The notes below the pieces were generated by a model, which was not told the DNA's origin, made no database searches, and saw only the letters and a list, made by a program, of their open reading frames with translations. The translations under genes were made by a program, and so were the position numbers. Below are positions 1 through 8,122 of a stretch of 31,459 nt of DNA, piece by piece (position 1 is the stretch's first letter; every line of letters begins with the position of its first letter). The stretch comes from an uncultured Collinsella sp. Its GTDB lineage: Bacteria > Actinomycetota > Coriobacteriia > Coriobacteriales > Coriobacteriaceae. The stretch lies in the NCBI GenBank assembly GCA_900757595.1, contig CAAEOL010000021.1:1-31459 (forward strand), in the 5' to 3' direction.

Positions 1-96
1 AGGAAAGTCATAGATGCGGGCGTGTTGGCTAAAATGGGTCGGCTGGGATTGGTCAATCTCGGCCGACTATATTTGGCTAATATTTTCCGACGCTAA
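1..96 (+). CDS. Possible C-terminal end of an unidentified gene entering from the left edge
   Basis: The first forward frame is open from base 1 to a TAA at 94-96 and reads about 31 residues with an amphipathic, Leu-rich pattern ending in ANIFRR. It looks like a real protein C-terminus, but it is too short to assign. It would be convergent with the truncated glycosyltransferase on the other strand and overlaps its end by about 20 bases, which is unusual inside an otherwise minus-strand operon. It may equally be a chance open frame. Confidence 0.25.
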   Translation, partial: RKVIDAGVLAKMGRLGLVNLGRLYLANIFRR

Positions 97-289
97 CAAC
101 TGGAAGACCCTCGAACATATAGTCATTTTCCGAGCTGAAATTAAGCACAGTAACGTCAACGCCAGATGCCTTATAAGATGCATTTCTTACATGAACAAAC
201 TGATGAGAGACATTTTTCCCATTTGGATTCCCAGGATAGTTCTCAGCAGCAACTAACACTCGATACTTTTTATTGTTCTTAATCATCAT
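77..289 (-). pseudogene. Truncated glycosyltransferase (GT-B fold N-terminal fragment)
   Basis: This 70-residue reading frame starts MMIKNNKKYRVLVAAENYP and continues with a nucleotide-sugar glycosyltransferase N-terminal pattern (beta strand YRVLVAAE, then a helix, then VDVTVLNFSSEN). Family members run to about 350-400 residues, but here the frame stops with TAG at 77-79 and no in-frame continuation follows. Another minus-strand frame stays open from there to the window edge, so a frameshift or a recombination junction are both possible. It starts 21 bases after the dehydrogenase stop codon, with GGGGACGG before the ATG, so it is the last gene of the polysaccharide operon visible here. The acceptor sugar cannot be told. 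Confidence 0.55.
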
Positions 290-310
290 CCGTCCCCACG
301 CAAATAAATG

Positions 311-1528
311 CTAAAGCTTGTAGACGTTCTCTCCGTCGCCGCAGACGTTGCGCGGGTCGATGAGGACGCGGTCTCCGAAGATGCCGGGGTTGTCCGTGAC
401 CTGGGAGTGGCCGACCATCACGATCACCATCTCCAGGCCGTCCAGGAACTCCTCCATGGAATGGACCTGGCCGGGAACCTCGTCGCGCTCGACCCACGGG
501 TCGTAGACCTTGACGGAGCCGGCGCAGAGGTGCTCGGACATGGACTCGAGCATCTGCAGCGTCGGGGACTCGCGGACGTCGTCGACGTTCTCCTTGTAGG
601 TGAGGCCGTAGATGCCGACCTTCGAGGCGTCAGCGATGCCGCGCTCCGCCATGACCTCATGGGCCCGGTGCATGACGTACTCGGGCATGGAGGCGTTGGT
701 CTGAAGGGCGAGGCGGATGAAGTTGGCGGTCTCGGGGTAGTCGCCGACCAGGAACCACGGGTCGACCGGGATGCAGTGGCCGCCGACGCCCGGACCGGGG
801 TTGAGGATGTTCACGCGCGGGTGCTTGTTGGCGATGCGGATGACCTCGGCGACGTCCATGCCGCCGATGCGGCAGATCTTGGCGAGCTCGTTGGAGAAGG
901 CGATGTTCACCGCGCGGAAGGTGTTCTCGACGACCTTGGTCATCTCGGCGGTGCGGATGTCGGTGACGGAGATCTCGCCCTGGCAGAAGCTGGCGTAGAC
1001 CTTCGCCACGGCCTCGCCCACCTCGGGGTCGTCGGCGCCGATGGTGCGGTTGTTGTGCAGCAGCTCGTAGACCATGTTGCCCGGGATGATGCGCTCGGGG
1101 GCGTGGACGAGCCTGACGTCCTCGCGGCCGGCCTCTGTGAGCAGCGGGCGAACGAAGCGGTCGATGGTGTTGGGCGAGACGGTGGACTCGACTACGAGCA
1201 CGGCGCCCTCGGGCGCGACCTCGAGGACGGTCTTGCAGGCCGCCACGACGTAGCAGGGGTCGATCTTCTTGTCTAGCTTGTCGTAGGGCGTGGGGACCGA
1301 GACGATGTAGGTGTCGCAGACCTGGTAGTCGGTGGAGAACTTGATTCCGGACTTCAGGGCGTCGGCGAACAGCTCGTCCAGGCCCTCCTCCTTGAAGGTG
1401 GTCTTGCCGGCGTTGAGCGTGGCGACGAGCTCCTCGTTGTAGTCCGTGCCCACGACCTCCACGCCGTGGGATGCCATCATGAGGGCGGTGGGCAGGCCGA
1501 TGTAGCCGAGACCGATAACGTTAACCAT
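311..1528 (-). CDS. wecC: Nucleotide-sugar dehydrogenase, UDP-N-acetyl-D-mannosamine dehydrogenase type
   Basis: This NAD-dependent enzyme oxidises C6 of a UDP-hexosamine in two steps, giving a UDP-hexosaminuronic acid for surface polysaccharide. The 405-residue protein begins with the Rossmann motif GLGYIGLPTA (residues 6-15), has ESTVSPNT from E114, the APERIIPGN motif typical of the WecC branch, and the catalytic Cys252 in GGHCIPVDPW. The ATG at 1528 was chosen because GAAAGGAA lies just upstream and the Rossmann motif starts at once; the frame is open further upstream but without family similarity. It follows the heparinase-like gene by 85 bases. No WecB-type epimerase is visible, so its substrate must be supplied from outside the window. 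It is GC-rich, unlike the two genes before it in the operon. The exact hexosamine (ManNAc versus another HexNAc) is inferred from motif similarity only. Confidence 0.85.
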   Translation of the reverse strand: MVNVIGLGYIGLPTALMMASHGVEVVGTDYNEELVATLNAGKTTFKEEGLDELFADALKSGIKFSTDYQVCDTYIVSVPTPYDKLDKKIDPCYVVAACKTVLEVAPEGAVLVVESTVSPNTIDRFVRPLLTEAGREDVRLVHAPERIIPGNMVYELLHNNRTIGADDPEVGEAVAKVYASFCQGEISVTDIRTAEMTKVVENTFRAVNIAFSNELAKICRIGGMDVAEVIRIANKHPRVNILNPGPGVGGHCIPVDPWFLVGDYPETANFIRLALQTNASMPEYVMHRAHEVMAERGIADASKVGIYGLTYKENVDDVRESPTLQMLESMSEHLCAGSVKVYDPWVERDEVPGQVHSMEEFLDGLEMVIVMVGHSQVTDNPGIFGDRVLIDPRNVCGDGENVYKL

Positions 1529-1613
1529 ATTCGAGGTTCCTTTCTTAATTAGTCTGGCCGAGTACAGCCATGACATAGAGGACGATTGTGAGAAAGTAGG
1601 GCCGTCAGACGCT

Positions 1614-3209
1614 TTACGGGCCATACAAGATATTGCTTGCGACCGAACCAAAACGGGACACTTCGACAAGAGATGACGAGTGAATCTCGCCGAGAAGACA
1701 AGATGCTTCAACAAGTGAGTTCCGTTTGACGCACCCAGGGACGGGGACTATTCGCACCAGTCCCGGGCGCGCTTGGTGAAAGCACTGGACAAGGCTAATG
1801 TCCTCTCGGTCGGTACGGTCTTCGACGCTGAGGGAACCGTCTGAAAGAATGACCGTGCGTCGGTGCAGGTGCCCCTTGTAGTTTCGGAAGCTTGCTGTGA
1901 TACAGCACTCGGTAGCGCGCTCGACGCGTACCTCACGTACGCCTCGTGCCACTCGGTGCTCGGCCCAGCACTCCATCTGTTCATCGCCGTCGACGGTTGC
2001 GGTGTTATGTGCTGCCGTACTGCGGAAGTAGGGTCTCAGCTCGCTCTGGTAGGCGTAAGTGCCCGAGTTCACGATCGTGGGCTCGCCGGCAATCGAGAGC
2101 TCGAAACTCAGAAGGTCGCAGTGGGCGTGACCCAGCATGTAAGGCGGGCCAGGCTTCCCCGCGAAGAAAACCAAAGCGGCGGTGTCGTCGTAGAGCTTGT
2201 AGAAGCCAGAGTCAGGGAAGGCAGTCTTAGTGCAATCGGGCTCGTAGCCATAGATGTTTCGGCATGCATGAATGAGTGGCTCGCATTCTTTTGCAACACC
2301 GTCGGCAGCGTCGTTAAAGAATGGCGTCTTCCCCATACCCCGCTCAATTGAAGCCATGGCGTCAAGCATTTGCTTGGATTTTGTAGCCACTTTTTTTGGT
2401 GCGGATTTACCGACCGAACGGTAAGCAAGCTCCACACGCAATAGGCCCTCGAGAATGAGTTTGTGATACATCATAGAGCGTTCATAGTGGACGCCGTCTG
2501 GAAGAATTTGCTCGTCAAGCTGTTTTATGTATTCACGCTCAACAGACGACAGCACACCATCTTCACCAAACATTAGGGCACAAATAATGATCGTCTTTAG
2601 ATTTTCAAAAAAATGATTCGCTAACAGGTGCTTTTCTTGATTTACAAGCAGGTGACGGTATTGGTGATACATGCTCTCAAATACCGTTTCCATAAAAATG
2701 GAGTCTTCCGCCAGCGCATCACCAAACAAATCTATACAGATAAGCCAATTGACGAGCCTTAGAGAAATTGTATAAGGATGCCAAGCATCGCCAAGCGGAT
2801 ATTTGCATGTCGCAATCCAAGTGAGAACAACTCTCTTAAATCGATCGAGATCCTCTCGGTCTCCGCCCAATGCATAGCGTGCTGCAAGAGGAATGCAAAA
2901 TTCGAAGTAATGAAGATTGAAATTCCATAGATGAGAGGCCTCAGGAACATTCCAGCACGAAAGATCTACCTTATGCCTCTCGTTGATGAGAAAGAATTCA
3001 TTTCGAGCCAGCGCATCGACATCGAACCGGCCAGCGAAAATTTCGTCGCAGTCTAGACTAGGTATAGCTAAGCTTAAATACTGAATACGCGGAGGAACCG
3101 TTAAAGGCACTTTGTGAAGCCCTTTTAGTCTAGAGCCAATCATGGATGGCTTCATGCGACGAATGGTTCTTGCGTATAGAAGCGCTTTTTGGATACTGGG
3201 CAATTTCAT
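1614..3209 (-). CDS. Heparinase II/III-family protein
   Basis: This 531-residue protein has the two-part layout of the heparinase II/III family. The first part is an alpha-helical toroid (WNFNLHYFEF, then LLANHFFENLKTI and LPDGVHYERSMMYH). The second is a beta-sandwich with the His-rich GHAHCDLLSFELSIAGEP stretch and STAAHNTATVDG. Family members cleave uronic-acid polysaccharides by beta-elimination. Homologues are common inside capsule/exopolysaccharide operons, where they may trim or modify the product, and the adjacent uronic-acid-forming dehydrogenase fits that. No signal peptide is obvious, which is odd for a lyase acting on an exported polymer. The ATG at 3209 is 2 bases after the stop of the upstream glycosyltransferase; an in-frame TTG at 3218 would overlap it. 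The gene is AT-richer than the window average. Confidence 0.8.
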   Translation of the reverse strand: MKLPSIQKALLYARTIRRMKPSMIGSRLKGLHKVPLTVPPRIQYLSLAIPSLDCDEIFAGRFDVDALARNEFFLINERHKVDLSCWNVPEASHLWNFNLHYFEFCIPLAARYALGGDREDLDRFKRVVLTWIATCKYPLGDAWHPYTISLRLVNWLICIDLFGDALAEDSIFMETVFESMYHQYRHLLVNQEKHLLANHFFENLKTIIICALMFGEDGVLSSVEREYIKQLDEQILPDGVHYERSMMYHKLILEGLLRVELAYRSVGKSAPKKVATKSKQMLDAMASIERGMGKTPFFNDAADGVAKECEPLIHACRNIYGYEPDCTKTAFPDSGFYKLYDDTAALVFFAGKPGPPYMLGHAHCDLLSFELSIAGEPTIVNSGTYAYQSELRPYFRSTAAHNTATVDGDEQMECWAEHRVARGVREVRVERATECCITASFRNYKGHLHRRTVILSDGSLSVEDRTDREDISLVQCFHQARPGLVRIVPVPGCVKRNSLVEASCLLGEIHSSSLVEVSRFGSVASNILYGP

Positions 3210-3211
3210 TA

Positions 3212-4396
3212 TCAGCAATCGCCCTCGAATTCAGCCAGCAGCAACTCAGCGAATTCACAAGCCGCCTTTTGTCTCGAATGCTCTGATAGCATTCGAGCGG
3301 CAGCATTTCGCTTTTCTTCCTCAGTATATTTTTGTTCAATCAAGGCATCGAACTCTCGAAGCAATCCTTTTGGATCTTCAGGGGCAGCATGTTTACCAAG
3401 GCCACTTTCCTCAAGTAAGTCAACGGAATCGCCTTGGGCTGCAAGAAGAACCGGACAACCACATGCAATACATTCATAAAGTTTGGTTGGAATGCTGTCT
3501 TTAAGCCTCGAGCTGACCAAAGGGACATAGGCTAACGCCGAGTGCTTTAATACGGTATATACACCAGCCGCGTCAACAGTGCCGCAAAACTCTACGTTTG
3601 TAATACCTTCTTCGTGAACTCTGTCTTCAAGCTTTTGCTTGTCTGCACCAGTTCCAAATAGAAGGAATCGAATATTCGGCCGCACTGCAGCAATATCCAG
3701 AAGCGTTCCCAAGCCCTGTGCAAGTCCGATATTGCCCACATAAGAACATACGGTGCCTTTATCCAGATTAAATTGATCAACGACGGCTTTATCTTCTGTA
3801 GATTCAACAAACGATTCATCAATGCCATTGGGAACTAATTGGACCGATGCACCTGCCTTGCAGATTCGAGATGCTAGTTTAGTGACTTTTCCCGCCGAGA
3901 CCGTCGTTACCATATCCGCTGCTTTAAAACCACGCTTTGCAATATGGGAAAAGAATCGTCCATAAAGGCTATTTGGTTTAAAAGTGCCCATTTCGATTGC
4001 AACATCTGGCCAAATATCCCGAACATCTAAAACTAGTTTTGCGTTCTTCTTTTTTGCAATCGAAATCGCCGAAGTTGTCAAAAGCAACGGAGGAGTCGTG
4101 CAAAGCACGACATCAAAATCACCCATGCCAGCAGCAACTTTAATAGACTCCCGTTGGCCTCCAAAGTTATTCTTTAAACGATTAACTAGCGTTTTTTCTT
4201 GAAGCGGGAATGTTTCAAAAAACGTAACAAAATCAGGCTTTTCGTAATTTTTTGGAGCACCGAGAAGACTGTCACTTGAAGAAAGAACCTGAACATCAAT
4301 TCCCGCGTCAAGCATAGCCTGAACAAGGACGCTGACGCGATTGGCACAGGCTGATCGACTGGGTCGATAGCTATCTGTCAAGAAGAGTAAACGCAT
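3212..4396 (-). CDS. GT4-family glycosyltransferase (WbuB-like)
   Basis: This 394-residue retaining glycosyltransferase has a GT-B fold and probably adds a sugar to the lipid-linked intermediate at the inner face of the membrane. The N-terminal domain begins MRLLFLTDSYRP and carries LDVRDIWPD near residue 130. The C-terminal donor domain has VPNGID (188-193), YVGNIGLAQGLG (219-230) and IPTKLYECIACG, with the donor-binding Glu308. The DIWPD and GNIGLAQGL motifs match the WbuB/FucNAc-transferase-like subgroup, but the sugar is not proven. Its ATG overlaps the stop of the sugar transferase by one base (TAATG), showing translational coupling. Codon use is AT-richer than in the housekeeping genes of the window. 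Confidence 0.88.
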   Translation of the reverse strand: MRLLFLTDSYRPSRSACANRVSVLVQAMLDAGIDVQVLSSSDSLLGAPKNYEKPDFVTFFETFPLQEKTLVNRLKNNFGGQRESIKVAAGMGDFDVVLCTTPPLLLTTSAISIAKKKNAKLVLDVRDIWPDVAIEMGTFKPNSLYGRFFSHIAKRGFKAADMVTTVSAGKVTKLASRICKAGASVQLVPNGIDESFVESTEDKAVVDQFNLDKGTVCSYVGNIGLAQGLGTLLDIAAVRPNIRFLLFGTGADKQKLEDRVHEEGITNVEFCGTVDAAGVYTVLKHSALAYVPLVSSRLKDSIPTKLYECIACGCPVLLAAQGDSVDLLEESGLGKHAAPEDPKGLLREFDALIEQKYTEEEKRNAAARMLSEHSRQKAACEFAELLLAEFEGDC

Positions 4397-5154
4397 TACC
4401 TTGCACCTTCTCCGGTGCTCACAACGCCAAGCGTCTTAAGCATGATCACAACATCCATCTTGATGTTTCTCGATTTAATGTACTGGAGGTCAAACACGAC
4501 CTTTTCACTAGGCAGAAGATCGTATCCGCCGGTCACCTGGGCAAGGCCTGAAATTCCAGGACGCACCATGGTACGGAAGTGCCAACCATGAATACGCTTC
4601 TCAAATTCCTCGCAGAACGCAGGACGCTCGGGACGCGGACCGATAAGACTCATATCGCCCTTAAAAACATTCCAGAACTGCGGAATCTCATCCAAACGCG
4701 TTTTACGCATGAACTTACCAAACGGCGTTACGCGTGGATCCTCGTCCTGGGCCCACTGAGCACCACGCGATTCAGCATCGGTATACATGCTGCGGAACTT
4801 ATAAATGTTAAAGACCTTGCCGTCCTTGCCAACGCGACGCTGTGCATAAATGACGGGGCCTTCGGACTCGGACTTAATCTTGACGGCAATAGCAGCCATC
4901 GGAATCGCAAGAATAATGAGCGCGCACCCGCATGAGACAACATCGAAAGATCGCTTGATAAAGCGGTAGAAGAGTCCACCGTTAACAACGGGTTCTTCTA
5001 GTTCAATGATGTCGTCACCGGGCAACAACTTTTCCAGCACGTCGGCCGGTACACCGTTCTCCGACAGCTTAGGCTCATGCTTTCCAACGTTGTTAAGCTT
5101 TGCAGCCTCGCGCCTGTCCTCAAGCGTAACAGCAGCAGTTGCTGCATCCCCCAT
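4396..5154 (-). CDS. Initiating sugar transferase (polyprenyl-phosphate phosphoglycosyl transferase)
   Basis: This enzyme starts polysaccharide assembly by moving a phospho-sugar from a UDP-sugar to undecaprenyl phosphate. The 252-residue protein has a polar N-terminal extension of about 60 residues, one hydrophobic segment at about 72-91 (re-entrant membrane helix), the KFRSMYTDAE motif, the catalytic Asp155-Glu156 pair in TRLDEIPQFWNVFKGDMS, then LIGPRPERP and VRPGISGLAQVTG. This is the monotopic WbaP/PglC-type catalytic domain without the large multi-pass N-terminal domain of full WbaP. The ATG at 5154 is preferred because GGGAG stands 8 bases upstream; a TTG at 5181 is also in frame. It follows the NusG-like gene and precedes the GT4 gene, the usual order for a capsule operon. 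Confidence 0.9.
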   Translation of the reverse strand: MGDAATAAVTLEDRREAAKLNNVGKHEPKLSENGVPADVLEKLLPGDDIIELEEPVVNGGLFYRFIKRSFDVVSCGCALIILAIPMAAIAVKIKSESEGPVIYAQRRVGKDGKVFNIYKFRSMYTDAESRGAQWAQDEDPRVTPFGKFMRKTRLDEIPQFWNVFKGDMSLIGPRPERPAFCEEFEKRIHGWHFRTMVRPGISGLAQVTGGYDLLPSEKVVFDLQYIKSRNIKMDVVIMLKTLGVVSTGEGAR

Positions 5155-5235
5155 TTGATTATCTCCCACTATTTCCTTCAAACCTACGTCCCCGCCCCGG
5201 GGATCCTCCCTGTCCCGTTAAACAGTCGCCCGCAG

Positions 5236-5781
5236 TTAGGCGATCGCCTTTTTTAGGTTTCGCATGACGCGCTGCTCGGCTGAAAGCACGGCAAGGCCAA
5301 CGCGCGTAGTTACGCGTCGACCGCACAGGTCGAGCTCCAAATAAGCAGTGCTCTTGCGTCTGTTAATGGTTTTGATAAGGCCTTCGTGGCCCAACAGCGG
5401 ACCTGCCGTCACTACGACCTGGTCGCCGTCTTTTAGGGCCTCGCTCATGGGCACTACACGGTCTCCCACATGCGTAAAGCTGCCAATAAGCTGGACCTCT
5501 TCTTTTGCCAGCGGCGCAAACTGACCGTCCTGGGAAAGCACCCGGGCAAAGTCGTCCATGCGCAGCAGATACTGTTGCACGGTACGAGGATCTGCCGTAT
5601 CGCAGATCAGATAACCGGGAAAGAGCGGCTTGGTCGTGTTGACCCATTCGCCGTGTACCTTGATCTCGGTTTGATATTGGGGATAAAAAAGCTCCTGCAT
5701 GGCGCCAGCCGGCACCATGCGCTCGATGCGCTCGCGCATTACGTCTTCGCGACCTTTAATAACCTGGATCACATACCACAC
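5236..5781 (-). CDS. NusG-paralog transcription antiterminator (LoaP-like)
   Basis: This NusG-family elongation factor is expected to bind RNA polymerase and promote read-through of the long polysaccharide operon that it heads. The 181-residue protein starts MWYVIQVIKGRED, a typical NGN-domain beginning, with KPLFPGYLICD in the middle of that domain. It ends with a KOW domain (KDGDQVVVTAGPLLGHEGLI). Housekeeping NusG normally sits beside secE and rplK; this one sits first in a capsule operon, the position of specialised paralogs such as LoaP and UpxY. The GTG at 5781 was chosen because AAGGGG is about 9 bases upstream; two further GTG codons at 5790 and 5787 abut that site. A strong RNA hairpin lies just upstream at 5811-5883. 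Whether it is LoaP proper or another NusG paralog needs a phylogeny. Confidence 0.85.
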   Translation of the reverse strand: MWYVIQVIKGREDVMRERIERMVPAGAMQELFYPQYQTEIKVHGEWVNTTKPLFPGYLICDTADPRTVQQYLLRMDDFARVLSQDGQFAPLAKEEVQLIGSFTHVGDRVVPMSEALKDGDQVVVTAGPLLGHEGLIKTINRRKSTAYLELDLCGRRVTTRVGLAVLSAEQRVMRNLKKAIA

Positions 5782-5810
5782 GAGCACCACCCCCTTGCTG
5801 TCTTACGTGT

Positions 5811-5883
5811 GGCTCACGGGGTTTGGGCATGGCTTCGCCAGGGCGCTTGTGCGCGAAGGCGCTCCATATTCAAACCCTGAGCC
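5811..5883 (-). promoter_or_regulatory. Leader RNA hairpin upstream of the NusG-like gene
   Basis: Bases 5811-5816 plus 5819-5825 (GGCTCA, GGGTTTG) pair with 5871-5883 (CAAACCCTGAGCC), leaving a two-base bulge. Inside is a second stem, CTTC/GAAG plus GCGC/GCGC around a TTGT loop at 5833-5858. No T-tract follows on the minus strand, so it is not a simple intrinsic terminator. Known LoaP-type factors recognise a structured hairpin in the leader of their operon, so this is a candidate recognition element. The function is inferred. Confidence 0.45.
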
Positions 5884-6537
5884 CAGTTAGACAAGCACGT
5901 GGCTCTGCCCCACCGTGAACGGTATGTATAAGTGCAGTGGCTAGAGACGCGGACGTGTATCGCAAAAATGACCACGTCTCCAGCTGGCTGCGTGCGATCC
6001 AGTCAAGCGGGAACAAAACTAGACCGCACGCAAACAGCTGTAGGACTGCTGCAATTTGTCATGAAATAACGAGTCGAAAGAACAGCATGCACATAGACAA
6101 GAACAAAGTCATTCGATGCGATACGCATGACGACGCTATTGGAGCTCGTGGTTTTTCTGGCACCGCCGTTACGGCCGGATGCCGATCGACCCTGCGCTTT
6201 GAGGCTTGCTGGAGCCGTGAACACAGTTGAACCCATGTAACGATAGATATCCTAGCACAAGGCGACTAGAAACCGATTTAGGCCATGCGCGGCAACATAT
6301 CGTTCATCTGCAGTGCTTAAGGGGGTTATTTTGCAAACTTGTTCACATTGTCGCAGGTTTATGCGGGTTTAGCTGTTGGCACTCACTGCCCGAGCTGCAA
6401 CGCTGACAACGTGAAATGCAAAATGGAATTATGTTGGGTTAACAAACTATGCACAGAAGTGGGAAGTAAATTGCGCAACTTTTTTGGGTGTGGGCGCTGG
6501 TGTGGCGTCACTTTGGTTTGCGCGGTGACTGCATATG
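5884..6537. other. Long intergenic stretch between the capsule operon and tRNA-Ala
   Basis: About 650 bases hold no convincing gene. On the minus strand an extended -10-like sequence (TGCTAGGAT, around 6250) could start a leader of roughly 450 bases for the polysaccharide operon, but it has no good -35 box. Smaller inverted repeats are present (for example around 6160-6185, GGCCGTAACGGC when read on the minus strand). No repeat shared with other parts of the window was seen. Confidence 0.4.
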
Positions 6538-6564
6538 AAAAAAGCCTCAGGTTCCCCAGAGGCC
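6538..6564 (-). terminator. Intrinsic terminator of tRNA-Ala
   Basis: On the minus strand, 13 bases after the tRNA 3' end, GCCTC and GAGGC form a stem with further inner pairs, followed at once by TTTTTTC. This is a standard rho-independent terminator. Confidence 0.85.
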
Positions 6565-6576
6565 TTGCATTCACGA

Positions 6577-6652
6577 TGGTGGAGACGAGGGGGATCGAAC
6601 CCCTGACCTCTTGACTGCCAGTCAAGCGCTCTCCCAGCTGAGCTACGCCCCC
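6577..6652 (-). tRNA. tRNA-Ala (anticodon GGC)
   Basis: The 76-base minus-strand gene begins GGGGGCGTAGCTCAG and ends with an encoded CCA (complement of 6577-6579). The anticodon arm is CTTGA-CTGGCAG-TCAAG, so the anticodon is GGC (complement of 6617-6619), reading GCC/GCU alanine codons. The T-arm has the normal GGTTCGATCC. The acceptor stem pairs fully with two G-U pairs. The flanking promoter and terminator show that it is transcribed on its own. Confidence 0.97.
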
Positions 6653-6665
6653 GTGACGAGGAGAT

Positions 6666-6694
6666 ACTATAGGGGAAGATTCTTAGTTGTGCAA
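6666..6694 (-). promoter_or_regulatory. Sigma-70-type promoter of tRNA-Ala
   Basis: On the minus strand TTGCAC (complement of 6689-6694) and TATAGT (complement of 6666-6671) are separated by exactly 17 bases. The expected start lies a few bases before the mature tRNA 5' end at 6652. Confidence 0.8.
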
Positions 6695-6721
6695 GAAGTT
6701 TTTTGTAATTGCTTCTCGCAC

Positions 6722-7402
6722 TTACGGGTTTTCATACTCGCCGACCGTCCCGATAAAACCCTGATGCAGCAAATACGCTATTGCAGTGCCGGTATGGACT
6801 TCGATCTCTGCAGTTGATCGGACTATGTTGCTAATGCCCGTGTCGGCTAACAAGCCCAGGGGGCTGTGATCCAGCTCCCACTCTAGACCGTGTTCACTCA
6901 CCTCGGTGTTGGGGGCTATGGCAATGATGGAGAACGTCTTGCCCTCGGCACCCTCGATGGTCCACGACTCGCCTGCATGAAGGATGCGGGCGACTACCTT
7001 GTCCTCAGCAATCCAGACCGGGGCATCCTCATAGCCAGCGAGCAGCCCCAGTACGGAAAGCGCCATATCCGGACGGCCGCCGGTGGCGCAGGTTGCTACC
7101 ACTTCGGCACCTGGCCAGCGACGTCGGACGGAATCGAGCGCCAACGCCAGATCGGTATAGTCCTTGTACGGGTCGTGGCGCTCTACCTCAAAGGCTTCGG
7201 CGGCATCGACCAACGCACGACCCGCATCGCTCACCGTGTCGGCATCCCCCACATAAACGTCGCAGCCTAGCCCCGCGCTCAGCAGCGCATCGAGCCCGCG
7301 GTCCACGGCGACAACGTGGTCGCACTCCCCTGCTAGTCTACGCAACAGATCCGCGCTCGCCACCACGGACGAGCCACAGACCACTAATACCTTACAAGCC
7401 AC
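6722..7402 (-). CDS. thiN: Thiamine pyrophosphokinase
   Basis: This enzyme converts thiamine and ATP to thiamine diphosphate in the cytosol. The 226-residue protein has the family's N-terminal AVDRGLDALL, the metal/substrate motif GDADTV (usually GDFDS), KDYTDLALAL and GGRPDMALS (usually GGRxDH, here with Met in place of His). A C-terminal beta-rich half carries the GLEWELDHSPLGLLADTGISN pattern that packs against the thiamine site. The start is GTG at 7402 with GAGAG upstream, nine bases after the stop of the HAD gene, so the two are probably cotranscribed. The length agrees with bacterial TPKs. The replaced His in the third motif is a small oddity. Confidence 0.87.
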   Translation of the reverse strand: MACKVLVVCGSSVVASADLLRRLAGECDHVVAVDRGLDALLSAGLGCDVYVGDADTVSDAGRALVDAAEAFEVERHDPYKDYTDLALALDSVRRRWPGAEVVATCATGGRPDMALSVLGLLAGYEDAPVWIAEDKVVARILHAGESWTIEGAEGKTFSIIAIAPNTEVSEHGLEWELDHSPLGLLADTGISNIVRSTAEIEVHTGTAIAYLLHQGFIGTVGEYENP

Positions 7403-7411
7403 AGCTCTCGC

Positions 7412-8101
7412 CTATCCCTCAAACGAAAGCACGCGGGCCAGATCCAGGTCCTCATAACTATCGATAAAGATATCGCAGTTGGCACTCACGTCGTCGCGCT
7501 TCATGCGGCCGTGCGGGTCATAGATACCTACACGCTTAAAGCCCGCGGCGCCAGAGCTCTTAAGGCCAAAAACGGCGTCCTCAAACACCCATGCGCGCTC
7601 AAACTTGTGCCTATGGCGCTCCTCCAGGCGGCGCAGCGCGAGCTCATACACATCGGGGAACTGCTTGGAGCGTCCTGCCTCGCCGGTGGTGGTCACAAAC
7701 TCCATGTAGGCATCGAGCCCGGCTCCCGCAAGTGCAGACTTAACCAGCTCGGCCGGCGTGGACGTGGCGACGCACATGGCAATGCCCACCGCCTTCGCCT
7801 GCTCCAAAAATGCAAGGAGTCCCTCGCGCGGCGGCACCTTGGAGTAGCCATCGATCAGGATGTCGCCCAGCTCGCGATACAGCTCCTCACCATTCGCACC
7901 AATACCCCACGTATCGTGGTAGGCCTGGCACTCGTCCTCCAGCGAAAGATGCTCAAACTGGGCAAAATCATCGACCGTCACGTCAACTCCGTGGCGGTGC
8001 AATAACTCGGGCTGGGCATAAGCCCAAACGGGGGTGCTATTAACCAGTGTGCCGTCGCAATCGAAAATAAAAGCAACGTTGGGGGCGGCGGTCTGGGACA
8101 T
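7412..8101 (-). CDS. HAD-superfamily hydrolase (phosphatase or phosphoglucomutase-like)
   Basis: This 229-residue HAD protein of the C1-cap type has motif I FDCDGTL with nucleophile Asp14 and Asp16, motif II Thr/Ser in ATSTPAE, motif III Lys in GRSKQFPDVY and motif IV EDAVFGLKSSGAAG. These are all the residues needed for phosphoryl transfer from a small metabolite. The substrate cannot be read from the sequence; beta-phosphoglucomutase, sugar phosphatases and pyrophosphatases share this layout. The ATG at 8101 has GAAAGG seven bases upstream. It is divergent from glgB and its upstream region holds three copies of the GGTAAAAC-type motif also found before the amylase fusion, so a link to maltodextrin/glycogen metabolism is possible but not shown. 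Confidence 0.8.
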   Translation of the reverse strand: MSQTAAPNVAFIFDCDGTLVNSTPVWAYAQPELLHRHGVDVTVDDFAQFEHLSLEDECQAYHDTWGIGANGEELYRELGDILIDGYSKVPPREGLLAFLEQAKAVGIAMCVATSTPAELVKSALAGAGLDAYMEFVTTTGEAGRSKQFPDVYELALRRLEERHRHKFERAWVFEDAVFGLKSSGAAGFKRVGIYDPHGRMKRDDVSANCDIFIDSYEDLDLARVLSFEG

Positions 8102-8122
8102 AAACGAACCTTTCAATGTCAA

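Noticed and set aside
308..1276. 322-residue plus-strand frame opposite the dehydrogenase gene
   Set aside because: It has a Val/Asp/Leu/Gly-rich composition, no motif and lies wholly inside a confident gene.
6339..6614. 91-residue plus-strand reading frame ending MVETRGIEPLTS
   Set aside because: The ending is the antisense of tRNA-Ala, a classic false protein, and the rest has no family pattern or ribosome site.
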